Source: DASPWW01 sp963756745
Lineage (GTDB): Bacteria; Actinomycetota; Thermoleophilia; Solirubrobacterales; 70-9
Length of the DNA stretch: 64,000 nt
Direction: 5' to 3'
Assembly: GCA_963756745.1 (NCBI GenBank)
Contig: CAVWOU010000012.1
Location: 124,001-188,000 of the forward strand
Numbering within the stretch: position 1 is the stretch's first letter; each line of letters opens with the position of its first letter. Position numbers and translations under genes: made by a program. This document shows, piece after piece, positions 28,642 to 38,904 of this stretch. The notes beneath the pieces were generated by a model. It was not told the origin of the DNA. It ran no database searches and saw only the letters and a program-made list of their open reading frames with translations.

Positions 28642-29052
28642 GTGCGCGCAGTTCTGGCCTTCATCCCGGTTGCCGCGCTGCTGGCGCTCGGTGGATGCGG
28701 CACCGAGAGCGTCTCGGTGCCCGAGGACGATCCGACGCACGAGGGAGCCGTGCTGTTTTCCGAACGGTGCTCCGGTTGCCACACCCTGAGCGCCGCCGGA
28801 ACCCAGGGATCCGGCGACCGCGACCTTCGCAACCAGGGCCCCAACTTCGACCAGCGCGACGTGAGCTACGCCGACGCCCTGTTCGCGATTCGCAACGGTG
28901 GGTTCTCCGGCGCGATCATGCCCCAGAACATCGTCGTCGGCGACCAGGCGGAGGCCGTCGCGCGGTTCATCGAGGAGTGGTCGGGAAGCGACGTTGAGGA
29001 GCCGCCGATGCCGGGTGCGGACGGGGGCTCGACGCAGCCGGCGGGCGGGTAG
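28642..29052 (+). CDS. Cytochrome c lipoprotein
   Basis: This 136-residue protein begins with a signal peptide ending in a lipobox (LALGGC, lipidated Cys19). The heme-binding motif CSGCH follows (Cys43, Cys46, His47), with a distal Met93 in SGAIMPQN. It is thus a class I c-type cytochrome held to the outer face of the membrane by lipid. The Pro/Gly-rich C-terminus is disordered. It could carry electrons to a terminal oxidase, but no oxidase gene is nearby. serS follows 23 bp downstream. Confidence 0.88.
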   Translation: MRAVLAFIPVAALLALGGCGTESVSVPEDDPTHEGAVLFSERCSGCHTLSAAGTQGSGDRDLRNQGPNFDQRDVSYADALFAIRNGGFSGAIMPQNIVVGDQAEAVARFIEEWSGSDVEEPPMPGADGGSTQPAGG

Positions 29053-29075
29053 CCCGAAACTCGGGCCCCTCGGGC

Positions 29076-30347
29076 GTGCTTGACCTGAAGCGCATTCGCG
29101 ACGACCCCGAGGGGGCTAAGGCGGCGCTCGCGCGGCGCGGCGCGGCCGACGAGGTCGACGAGCTGCTCGCGCTCGACGAGCGACGCCGCGAGCTGCTTCC
29201 AGAGGTCGAGGGCGGCAGGGCCCGCCAGAACGAGGCGTCGGACGCGATCGCCGAGGCCAAGCGCGAAGGCCGGGACGCCGAGGCGGAGATCGCCGCGATG
29301 CGCGAGCTAGCCGCTGAGATCAAGCGACTCGAGGGGGAGCTCGGCGAGGTCGAGAGCAGGCGCGACGAGCTCGCGCTCACGCTTCCCAACTTTCCCGACC
29401 CCGACGCCCCCGAGGGCGAGGCCGACGACGCGGTCGTGCTGCGCGAGGTCGGCGAGCGGCCGGAGTTCGGGTTCGACGTGCGCGACCACGTCGAGCTCGG
29501 CGAGCGCTGGGGCGTGATCGACATCGAGCGCGCCGCGCGGACTTCCGGGTCGCGTTTCGCGTACCTGATGGGCGAGCTCGTCACCGTCGAGCTCGCGCTG
29601 GTGCGCTTCGCCCTCGCGCTGGTGTCCGGCGAGGGCTTCGTTCCCGTGTCGCCCCCGGTGCTCGTGCGCGAGCGCCCGCTGGAGGGAACGGGCTTCTTTC
29701 CCGGCGAGCGCGAGATGATCTACGAGATCCCGCGCGACGACCTGTTCCTCGTCGGCACCTCGGAGGTCTCGCTCGCCGCGCTCCACATGGACGAGATCCT
29801 CGCCGCGACCGAGATCCCCCGACGCTACGCCGGGTTCTCGACGTGCTTCCGCCGCGAGGCCGGAGCTGCCGGCAAGGACACGCGCGGGATCTTCCGCGTC
29901 CACCAGTTCGACAAGGTGGAGATGTTCTCGTTCGTCGAGCCCGCCGACTCGCCGGCGGAGCACCAGCGCCTGCTCGACCTCCAGGAGCGCATCCTCCAGG
30001 CGCTCGAGATCCCGTACCGCGTCGTCGACATCCCGACCGGCGACCTCGGCGCGGCCGCGGCGCGCAAGTTCGACTGCGAGGCGTGGATCCCGAGCCAGGA
30101 GCGCTACCGCGAGGTCACCTCGTGCTCGAACACGACCGACTTCCAGGCCCGCCGGCTGGGCTGCCGCTACCGCCCGGCCGAGGGAGCCCCGCCCGTCCAC
30201 CTCCACACGCTCAACGGCACCGCGGTCGCCGTGGGGCGCACGCTGATCGCGATCATCGAGAACCGCCAGGACGCCGAAGGCCGGATCTCGATCCCCGCCG
30301 TGCTCCAGGAACACGGAGCACCCGCGACAATTCCCTCGTCCAGCTAG
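29076..30347 (+). CDS. serS: Seryl-tRNA synthetase
   Basis: This 423-residue class II aminoacyl-tRNA synthetase charges tRNA-Ser. The N-terminal coiled-coil arm (about 25-100) that binds the long variable arm of tRNA-Ser is clear. Motif 2 is FRREAGAAGKDTRGIFRVHQ and motif 3 includes LNGTAVAVGRTLIAIIEN. EVTSCSNTTDFQARR is typical of serine recognition. The start is GTG at 29076, 23 bp after the cytochrome gene. Only one serS is in this window. The convergent msrB gene lies 65 bp downstream across a palindrome-rich spacer. Confidence 0.97.
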   Translation: MLDLKRIRDDPEGAKAALARRGAADEVDELLALDERRRELLPEVEGGRARQNEASDAIAEAKREGRDAEAEIAAMRELAAEIKRLEGELGEVESRRDELALTLPNFPDPDAPEGEADDAVVLREVGERPEFGFDVRDHVELGERWGVIDIERAARTSGSRFAYLMGELVTVELALVRFALALVSGEGFVPVSPPVLVRERPLEGTGFFPGEREMIYEIPRDDLFLVGTSEVSLAALHMDEILAATEIPRRYAGFSTCFRREAGAAGKDTRGIFRVHQFDKVEMFSFVEPADSPAEHQRLLDLQERILQALEIPYRVVDIPTGDLGAAAARKFDCEAWIPSQERYREVTSCSNTTDFQARRLGCRYRPAEGAPPVHLHTLNGTAVAVGRTLIAIIENRQDAEGRISIPAVLQEHGAPATIPSSS

Positions 30348-30360
30348 ACCTGCCACCTAC

Positions 30361-30386
30361 CGCGCGATCTGCTCGCAGATCGCGCG
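30361..30386. terminator. Perfect 26-bp palindrome (12-TC-12) between serS and msrB
   Basis: The arms CGCGCGATCTGC and GCAGATCGCGCG flank a central TC, exactly the layout of the palindrome in nuoE. Lying between two convergent genes it could act as a bidirectional transcription barrier, although no U-tract follows. An overlapping imperfect partner is at 30381-30408. Confidence 0.45.
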
Positions 30387-30408
30387 ATGAGTCCTCGCAC
30401 ATCGCGCG
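30381..30408. repeat. Imperfect copy of the 12-TC-12 palindrome
   Basis: CGCGCGATG (30381-30389) pairs with CATCGCGCG (30400-30408). The right half, TCGCACATCGCGCG, is what a perfect 12-TC-12 element would have, while the inner left half has changed. It shares its left end with the right arm of the element at 30361. Confidence 0.5.
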
Positions 30409-30412
30409 CTGA

Positions 30413-30820
30413 CTACTCCTCCGCGTCGTTCTCTTTATCGAGCTTGAGTGCCGCCGAGTTGATGCAGTAGCGCTGGCCCGTCGGGTTCGGGCCGTCGTCG
30501 AAAACGTGGCCGAGGTGGCTGCCGCAGCGGGCGCACAGCACCTCGGTGCGACGCATCATCAGGCTGTTGTCGGGCCTCGTGATCACGTTGTCGTCCTCCA
30601 TCGGATCCCAGAAGCTGGGCCATCCGGTGCCGGAGTCGAACTTGGTGTCGGAGCTGAACAGCTCGAGGCCGCAGGCCGCGCAGCGGTACACGCCGTCGGC
30701 CTTCTCGTCGTTGTAGATCCCGGTGAACGGGGGCTCGGTGCCCGCCTCGCGCAGGATCTTGTACTGCTCCGGAGACAGCTCCTTGCGCCACTCCTCCTCG
30801 GTCTTCTCGACCTTCTCCAT
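30413..30820 (-). CDS. msrB: Peptide-methionine (R)-S-oxide reductase
   Basis: This 135-residue MsrB reduces methionine-R-sulfoxide in oxidised proteins. Zinc ligands are Cys47, Cys50, Cys96 and Cys99. The catalytic Cys119 sits in RYCINSAAL. GTGWPSFW is the substrate-binding loop. The ATG at 30820 has GAGGAGAA 2 nt upstream, which overrules the longer open frame. There is no resolving Cys in the usual second position except Cys50-type zinc ligands, so thioredoxin reduction follows the standard zinc-type MsrB scheme. Confidence 0.96.
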   Translation of the reverse strand: MEKVEKTEEEWRKELSPEQYKILREAGTEPPFTGIYNDEKADGVYRCAACGLELFSSDTKFDSGTGWPSFWDPMEDDNVITRPDNSLMMRRTEVLCARCGSHLGHVFDDGPNPTGQRYCINSAALKLDKENDAEE

Positions 30821-30892
30821 GCTTCTCCTCGCTCCGATCCGGTTTTCGACGTCCATTGCAAGCGTAGCCCGCGCACCTAGTATGCGCGCCCC

Positions 30893-31681
30893 GTGCCGGA
30901 CGCCTTCTACGAGACCGACGGAGACAGATACGTCCCGACCGAGCTCACCCGCGGCCCGTGGGACCCCGAAGCGCAGCACGCCGGGCCGCCCGCTGCGCTG
31001 CTGGGGCGAGAGATCGAGCGGCACCCCGGCGAGGGCGGGCCGGGCCGGGTGGGCCGGATCACGTTCGAGATCATGCGCTCGGTCCCCTTAGCTCCGCTGT
31101 CGGTCGCGGTCGAGGTGCTCCGTCCCGGCCGCCGGGTCGAGCTGGTCGAGGCGCGCCTCGACGACGGGGACGGGGAGGTGATGCGAGCCACCGCGTGGCG
31201 GCTGCGGGGCGACCCGGTCGAGATCCCGCCCGGCCTGGAGAGCGCCGACCCGCCGCCGGGGCCCGCGGCGGGCGAGCCGAAGCCCTTCTTCGACACCGGA
31301 CAGGCCGTCGGGTACCACACGGCGATGGAGTACCGGTTCGTCACCGGCGGGTTCCTCGACCCGGGCCCGGCGACGGTTTGGATGCGGATGCGCCAGCCGC
31401 TGGTGGACTCCGAGGAGCCCTCGCCGCTCCAGCGGGTGCTCGCGGCGGCGGACTCGGGGAACGGCGTCAGCGCCGCGCTCGACTACCGCCGCTATCTGTT
31501 CATCAACGTCGACCTCACCGTGCAGCTCCACCGCCTCCCGGCGGGCGAGTGGGTGTGCCTCGATGCGGTCACGATCCCGGAGCCGACCGGCGTCGGGCTC
31601 TCGGACACGGCACTGTTCGACGAGCGGGGCGCGATCGGGCGGGCTACGCAGACGCTGCTGGTCGCCGAGCGATCGGGATAG
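30893..31681 (+). CDS. Acyl-CoA thioesterase family (double hot-dog) protein
   Basis: This 262-residue protein resembles TesB-like, duplicated hot-dog thioesterases. The N-terminus (YETDGDRYVPTELTRGPWDP, GPPAALLGREIE) matches the family, as do the later ALDYRRYLFINVDLTVQLHR and GVGLSDTALFDERGAIGRATQTLLV. It probably hydrolyses acyl-CoA thioesters in the cytosol. Substrate chain length is not predictable. The GTG at 30893 is divergent from msrB with about 70 bp between. The end is adjacent to the convergent HAD gene. Confidence 0.8.
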   Translation: MPDAFYETDGDRYVPTELTRGPWDPEAQHAGPPAALLGREIERHPGEGGPGRVGRITFEIMRSVPLAPLSVAVEVLRPGRRVELVEARLDDGDGEVMRATAWRLRGDPVEIPPGLESADPPPGPAAGEPKPFFDTGQAVGYHTAMEYRFVTGGFLDPGPATVWMRMRQPLVDSEEPSPLQRVLAAADSGNGVSAALDYRRYLFINVDLTVQLHRLPAGEWVCLDAVTIPEPTGVGLSDTALFDERGAIGRATQTLLVAERSG

Positions 31682-32360
31682 CTAACCCGGGCGACGCACG
31701 AGCTCGTCGAGCGTCTCCGCGAGGCGCGAGAGGTCGGGGAGCTCGCGCGCCGGCGCCACATCCGCCTCCTCGCCGAGCCTGTTGATCCAGATCGAGCGCA
31801 TCCCGAGCTCGCCGGCCGGGCGGATGTCGTGGTAGAGGCTCGCGCCGACGTGGACGTGGAGCGAGGGCTCGGTGCCGGTTCGCTCGAAGAACGCGTCCCA
31901 GTGTCCGCGGTCGGGCTTGTAGGAGCCGATCTCCGAGGCGACGATCGCGAGCTCGAACGGAACCCCGATCCGCTCCATCGAGGCGTCGATGAAGTCGCGG
32001 TCGGTGTTCGAGAGGATCGCGAGGCTCCACCCGCGCCGCCGGGCCTCGGCGAGCGCCTCGGGAACCTCCGGAAAGACGGGCCACGATGGCAGCGAGCGGC
32101 CGAGCGCGTCACGCTCCTCCGTGGGCAGGTCGACCCCCTCCTCGGCCGCGAGCCGCGAGAGCACCTCGGCCATCACCTCGCGGTAGCCGAGCGACGGGTC
32201 GTCCGCCTGGACGAGCGGCTCGACCGCGTGGTAGCGGTCGAGCATCCGAGCCCCTTCGCTCTCGCCGAATATGCGTCCGAGCTCGGAGCGCAGGCCCGCC
32301 GTTCCAGTCGATCAGCGTGCCGTAGCAGTCGAACGTCGCCCAGCGCCGACCCTCCGTCAT
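31682..32360 (-). pseudogene. Haloacid dehalogenase type II-like hydrolase, frameshifted
   Basis: The start (ATG at 32360) gives FDCYGTLIDW with the nucleophilic Asp of HAD motif I. Motif II (LAILSNTDRDF) and motif III (EIGSYKPDRGHWDAFF) lie in another frame ending at 31682. One extra base near 32300 in the GGCGGGCC stretch explains the break (total length 3n+1). The joined protein of about 225 residues matches type II 2-haloacid dehalogenases, which may also act as phosphatases. A sequencing error is as likely as real decay. Confidence 0.78.
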
Positions 32361-32410
32361 ACGGCGACTATTCCATGGTTGCCGCGGACTTGGGCGTAAG
32401 CTGGGCCGCC

Positions 32411-32855
32411 GTGGGAGCGTCGCGCCCCCGGATCGTCGGGATCAACCACATCGCGCTCGAGGTCGGAGACCTCGATGAGGCGATGGACTTCTACGGGCGG
32501 CTCTTCGAGATCGAGCTACGGGGGCGGATGCCGGGGATGGCGTTCATCGACATGGGCGACCAGTTCATCGCCCTGTCGGAGGGCCGCACCCAGCCACCCG
32601 ACCGCGCCCGCCACTTCGGGCTCGTCGTCGACGACAAGGAGGCCGTCCGCGCGGCGCTCGAGGACGCCGGCGCGGAGATCCTCCCCGGCCGCGGGCTCGA
32701 CTTCCGCGACCCGTGGGGAAACCACGTCCAGGTCGTCTCCTACGGCGACATCCAGTTCACGAAGACGCCCGAGGTGCTCGCGCGGCATGGGGCTCGAGGA
32801 TCTGGAGAAGACGCCCGCGGCGCTTCGCGAGCTTCGCGACAAGGGGCTCGCCTGA
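32411..32855 (+). CDS. VOC (glyoxalase-like) protein, C-terminus frameshifted
   Basis: This protein of about 148 residues starts at GTG 32411 with IVGINHIALEVGDLDEAMDFYG, a classic VOC opening with a metal-ligand His. It continues through RHFGLVVDDKEAVRAAL and FRDPWGNHVQVVSY. Near 32784 the frame changes: the sensible end, RGMGLEDLEKTPAALRELRD, is in another frame and stops at 32855. One extra base would restore it. It is followed after 2 bp by the ArsC-like gene, so the two are probably cotranscribed. The substrate is unknown. Confidence 0.78.
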
Positions 32856-32857
32856 CG

Positions 32858-33323
32858 ATGGACGCCGACGTTCCCGAGGTCCTGTTCGTGTGCGTGGAGA
32901 ACGCCGGGCGCAGCCAGGTGGCGGCGGCTCTCCTCGACGCCAAAGCCGACGGCACACGTCCGAGTCCGCTCCGCCGGCTCGGAGCCTGCGGAGCGAGTCA
33001 ACCCGAACGTGGTCGATGCGCTCGCGGAGGTCGGCCTCGACGTGTCGAAGGAGTTCCCGAAACCGATCACCGACGACGCCGTACAGGCCGCGGACGTCGT
33101 CATCACGATGGGGTGCGGCGACGCGTGCCCGGTCTACCCCGGCAAGCGCTACGAGGACTGGGAGCTCGACGATCCCTCCGGCGAGGACCTCGACGGCGTG
33201 CGCAGGATCCGTGACGAGATCGACGCGCGCGTCACGCGCCTGCTCGACGAGATCGCTCCCGAAGACGCCGCCTGGCGGGAGCTCGGAGCTCGAGTGACGG
33301 CAGATCAGGTCGTCAAGAAGTAG
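32858..33323 (+). pseudogene. Arsenate reductase / low-molecular-weight phosphatase-like protein, frameshifted
   Basis: The start LFVCVENAGRSQVAAALLDA carries the C-x5-R phosphate loop of the LMW-phosphatase fold as found in thioredoxin-coupled ArsC. After about 30 residues the frame breaks at about 32953 (one extra A). It resumes with VRVRSAGSEPAERVNPNVVDAL, then GLDVSKEFPKPI and MGCGDACPVYPGKRYEDWEL, all typical of this family. Arsenate or a phosphotyrosine-like substrate is possible. No arsR, arsB or acr3 gene is nearby. The stop at 33323 is also the in-frame stop that interrupts the next gene. Confidence 0.78.
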
Positions 33324-33362
33324 GTCGGCTCCGAGCTGGTCCTGAAGGGGGTCGACCTGGCG

Positions 33363-34064
33363 GTGCCGCAGGGCGCGATCACGGTGCTGCTCGGCCCGTC
33401 GGGCGCCGGGAAGACGGTCACGATCAGCCACGTCTTCGGCCTCATCCAGCCCACGGCGGGCGTCGTGAGGGTCGAGGGAAAGGACCTCGCGGAGCTGTCC
33501 GAGGACGAGCTTTACGCGCTGCGGCGGCGGATGAGCGCCGTGCTCCAGGGGACGCTGCCGTTCACGTGCGGGCTGTTCTACTCGCTCAACGTGTACGAGA
33601 ACGTCGCGTTCGCGCTGCGGGCCCGCAACACGCGCTGGTCGGAGGAGCAGGTCCATCGCGTGACGATGGACCATCTCGGGATGGTGGGCCTGCGCGACCG
33701 CGCCGGGGACATGCCGGACGTCCTGTCGGCGGGAATGAGCAAGCGGGTGGCCCTCGCGCGGGCGCTCGCGCTCGACGCGCGCATCGTCGTGATCGACGAC
33801 TTCGACAGCGGGATCGACGGCGTCCGGCTCGCGCTGCTGTGCGAGCTGATCCGCGACATGCAGCGGCGCACCGGCGCGACCTACCTCGTCACGACGCACG
33901 ACATGGCGGCGGCGCGCGAGCTCGCCGACCACGTAGCCGTGATCCACGACGGCCGGATCGCCGCGACCGGCACCGCGGACTCCGTGTTCGACTCGAGCGA
34001 CCCGCTCGTCCACCAGCTCGTCTCGGGCGAGCTCTCGGGGCCGCTCGAGCTCCGCGCCAAGTAG
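33363..34064 (+). CDS. MlaF-like ABC transporter ATP-binding protein, N-terminus interrupted
   Basis: This ATPase has Walker A GPSGAGKTVT and the Q-loop LQGTLPFTCGLFYSLNVYENV, like the MlaF/Ttg2A lipid-transport group. The signature is LSAGMSKRV instead of LSGGM. The Walker B region is IVVIDDFDSGID, lacking the usual catalytic Glu after Asp. Homology begins before the first legal start (GTG 33363): GSELVLKGVDL is preceded in the same frame by TAG at 33321 and then VTADQVVKK, which looks like the true N-terminus from GTG 33295. A TAC-to-TAG change would explain it. No permease or MCE gene is adjacent. Confidence 0.8.
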   Translation: MPQGAITVLLGPSGAGKTVTISHVFGLIQPTAGVVRVEGKDLAELSEDELYALRRRMSAVLQGTLPFTCGLFYSLNVYENVAFALRARNTRWSEEQVHRVTMDHLGMVGLRDRAGDMPDVLSAGMSKRVALARALALDARIVVIDDFDSGIDGVRLALLCELIRDMQRRTGATYLVTTHDMAAARELADHVAVIHDGRIAATGTADSVFDSSDPLVHQLVSGELSGPLELRAK

Positions 34065-34068
34065 GGGA

Positions 34069-34090
34069 GTGACGTAAAGCGAGACGTCAC
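34069..34090 (+). terminator. Possible stem-loop after the MlaF-like gene
   Basis: GTGACGT (34069-34075) pairs with ACGTCAC (34084-34090) across an 8-nt loop, 5 bp after the stop codon. No U-run follows, so it could be a weak terminator or an operator-like inverted repeat before the methyltransferase gene. Confidence 0.3.
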
Positions 34091-34137
34091 GAAGTAGCGC
34101 GTGCCGGAGACGGCAGAAGTTGCGTAGGATCGCGTCC

Positions 34138-34983
34138 ATGCCGATCGACGTCGACGAGTACCGCCGGAATTCACTCGACACCTGGGACCGATGGGCGCCC
34201 AACTGGGAGCGCGAGCGAGACTTCATGTGGTCGAGCACCGGCCGGTTGGGCGAGCGGCTGGTCGAGCGGCTCGATCCGAAGCCCGGCGACACCGTGCTCG
34301 AGCTCGCGGCGGGAGTGGGGGACACCGGCTTCGCCGCCGCGGAGCGGATCGGCGATCAGGGAAAGCTGATCTCGACGGACTTCGCCCCCTCGATGGTCGA
34401 TGTGGCGCGCCGCGCCGGTGAGCGAGCCGGGCTCGGGAACGTCGAGTACCGCGTGCTGGATGCCGAGCGGATGGACCTCGAGAGCTCGAGCGTCGACGGG
34501 GTTTTGTGCCGGTTCGGCTACATGCTCATGGCGGACCCGGCGGCCGCTCTGGCCGAGACTCGCCGGGTGCTTCGCGACGGCGGGCGGCTCTCGTTCGCCG
34601 TCTGGGCGGTGCCCGACCGCAACCTCTGGGCATTCATCCCCGGGATGACCCTGGTCGAGCTTGGCCACCTGCCCGCGCCCGAGCCGGGCGAACCGGGCAT
34701 CTTCGCCATGGGCGACCCGAACAGGGTCAAAGAGCTGGTCGGCGGCGCCGGGTTCGGCGAGCCGCGGATCGAGGAGGTCGCCGTCCACTGGGGCTACTCC
34801 GACCCCGACGTGCACTGGCAGAAGACACTCGCGCTCGCGGCGCCGATCGCCGAGGCCGTCGGCAAGCTCGACCCCGGCGAGCAGGAGCGAGTCCGCGGCC
34901 TGGTCAGGGAGCGAGCGGCAGAGCGGCTCTCCGAGGACGAAGCCGGCCTCGACGGCGTCGCCCTCGCGGTGCTCGCGGAATAG
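34138..34983 (+). CDS. Class I SAM-dependent methyltransferase
   Basis: This 281-residue protein has the SAM-binding motif VLELAAGVGDTGF (about residues 52-64). The acidic loop after strand 2 (LISTDFAPSMVDVARR) and DAERMDLESSSVDGVLCRFGYMLM follow the Methyltransf_11 pattern of UbiE-like enzymes. The methyl acceptor is unknown. A quinone or another small lipid would fit the family. ATG 34138 is preferred over an upstream TTG at 34120. Neighbours do not suggest a pathway. Confidence 0.85.
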   Translation: MPIDVDEYRRNSLDTWDRWAPNWERERDFMWSSTGRLGERLVERLDPKPGDTVLELAAGVGDTGFAAAERIGDQGKLISTDFAPSMVDVARRAGERAGLGNVEYRVLDAERMDLESSSVDGVLCRFGYMLMADPAAALAETRRVLRDGGRLSFAVWAVPDRNLWAFIPGMTLVELGHLPAPEPGEPGIFAMGDPNRVKELVGGAGFGEPRIEEVAVHWGYSDPDVHWQKTLALAAPIAEAVGKLDPGEQERVRGLVRERAAERLSEDEAGLDGVALAVLAE

Positions 34984-35020
34984 GCCCTAGTCCGACCGCC
35001 CCGACCGGAACACTGCGCAT

Positions 35021-35407
35021 GTGCCGCAACCTGTCCGAGCGGGAGGTCGCGAGGTTGGCAATGTGGCGCGTGGGGCCACGCCGACGCATGCGCACCTGCG
35101 TGCGCGGCTCGTGTTTCTCGTCGTCACGACGCTCTTCGTCGATGCCATCGCAACGGTGCTGATCCTGCTCTTCGAGCGCGATGCGCCCGGCACCAAGATC
35201 ACGACTTTCGGGGACTCCCTCTTCTGGACGAGCACGCAGCTGCTCACCGTGTCATCCCAGCTCCCGAACCCAATCTCGACACCCGGGCGCGTTCTGGACG
35301 TCTTCCTACAGGCCTACGCGATATCCATCGTCGGGGTAATCGCGGGAGCCCTTGGTGCGTTCTTCACCCGGCGCAGCGCGGAGCGCGATCCGCTCAAAAC
35401 TCTGTAA
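35021..35407 (+). CDS. Two-helix ion-channel-like membrane protein with degenerate filter
   Basis: This 128-residue protein has two transmembrane helices (about 30-52 and 97-117) enclosing a pore-loop-like stretch, FGDSLFWTSTQLLTVSSQLPNP. This matches the layout of two-TM potassium channels, but the selectivity filter TVGYG is replaced by TVSSQ. It may be a non-selective or non-conducting relative. The GTG start at 35021 has no convincing ribosome site, and a downstream start is possible. It converges with nrdJ, 31 bp away. Confidence 0.55.
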   Translation: MPQPVRAGGREVGNVARGATPTHAHLRARLVFLVVTTLFVDAIATVLILLFERDAPGTKITTFGDSLFWTSTQLLTVSSQLPNPISTPGRVLDVFLQAYAISIVGVIAGALGAFFTRRSAERDPLKTL

Positions 35408-35438
35408 AGGCGGGCAGGACGACGACTGACCAGTACCT

Positions 35439-38279
<2,841 letters not shown>

Positions 38280-38287
<8 letters not shown>

Positions 38288-38780
38288 CGTTCCCTCTCCT
38301 CGAAGCAGCTTTTGGCGGCAACTCCGCATCCTCTCCAACGGACCGGACGGACCCTCGCTCGCTGTCCGCTGCAATTTCCGGGTTCACCGAGGGGAGCGTC
38401 CCCGCGAACTGCAGGTAGGCGCCGGCATCGAGCTCGCGGAGCTCGTTCATGCACAGCTCGCCGATCCGCTCGGCGGCGAGCTCGCCGCCGGCGCTCTCGG
38501 CCTCGACCTGGACGTGGCGCACGATCGCCTCGACCTCGTCGGCCGACACCGGGCGCTTGTGGGCCGCGCGGACGAGCGCGGCTCGCAGCTTGTCGCGGTC
38601 GAAGCGCTGCCGCGTCCCGTTGCGCTTGATGACGTAGAGCGGCCCGGGCTCGCGGCGCTCGAAGGTGGTGAAACGCCGACCGCAAGCCGTGCACTCGCGG
38701 CGGCGGCGCACCGCGCCGCCGCCGTCGGCGCGACGGCTCTCGAGCACGTGGGTCGGCGAGTTGCATCGGGGGCAGTTCAC
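38280..38780 (-). CDS. nrdR: Transcriptional repressor NrdR
   Basis: This 166-residue regulator has an N-terminal zinc ribbon (NCPRCNSPTHVLESRR, then ECTACGRRFTTFER) and an ATP-cone domain from about residue 48 (VIKRNGTRQRFDRDKL). It binds ATP/dATP and represses ribonucleotide reductase genes. It is cotranscribed with nrdJ, overlapping its start. A GTG at 38780 lies about 10 nt after a TAGAAT hexamer, suggesting a leaderless message. TTG 38786 is an alternative. An extra disordered C-terminal tail (about 25 residues) follows the ATP cone. Confidence 0.95.
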
Positions 38781-38789
38781 GAACAACCC

Positions 38790-38842
38790 ATTCTACTAGC
38801 ACTGGTGCTTTCCTTCTTCTGCGCCACGCTAGATGTAGCGCC
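38790..38842 (-). promoter_or_regulatory. Candidate NrdR box pair and -10 element for nrdR-nrdJ
   Basis: The minus strand shows GCGCTACATCTAGCGT (38841-38826), with the inverted core CGCTA/TAGCG, and a weaker related element, AGCACCAGTGCTAGTA, about 31 bp closer to the gene. NrdR boxes are 16-bp imperfect palindromes, usually paired about three helical turns apart, so the layout fits autoregulation. TAGAAT at 38795-38790 is the likely -10. The match to the box consensus was judged by eye. Confidence 0.35.
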
Positions 38843-38904
38843 ACCACGCCTGGGTGTGACCATCTTCACCACCGGCCCCGCCGATTCGTTACGCTCGCAC
38901 GACA

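Noticed and set aside
29053..29075. T-box leader before serS
   Set aside because: Only 23 bp separate serS from the cytochrome c gene; no room for a T-box structure.
32858..33323. Selenocysteine or programmed frameshifting as an explanation for broken frames
   Set aside because: Breaks occur in many unrelated genes, mostly in G/C runs and without slippery-site plus pseudoknot context; sequencing error is simpler.
38788..38904. Cobalamin riboswitch before the B12-dependent nrdJ
   Set aside because: nrdJ overlaps nrdR, and the 118-bp region upstream of nrdR is too short and lacks a B12-box-like sequence by eye.
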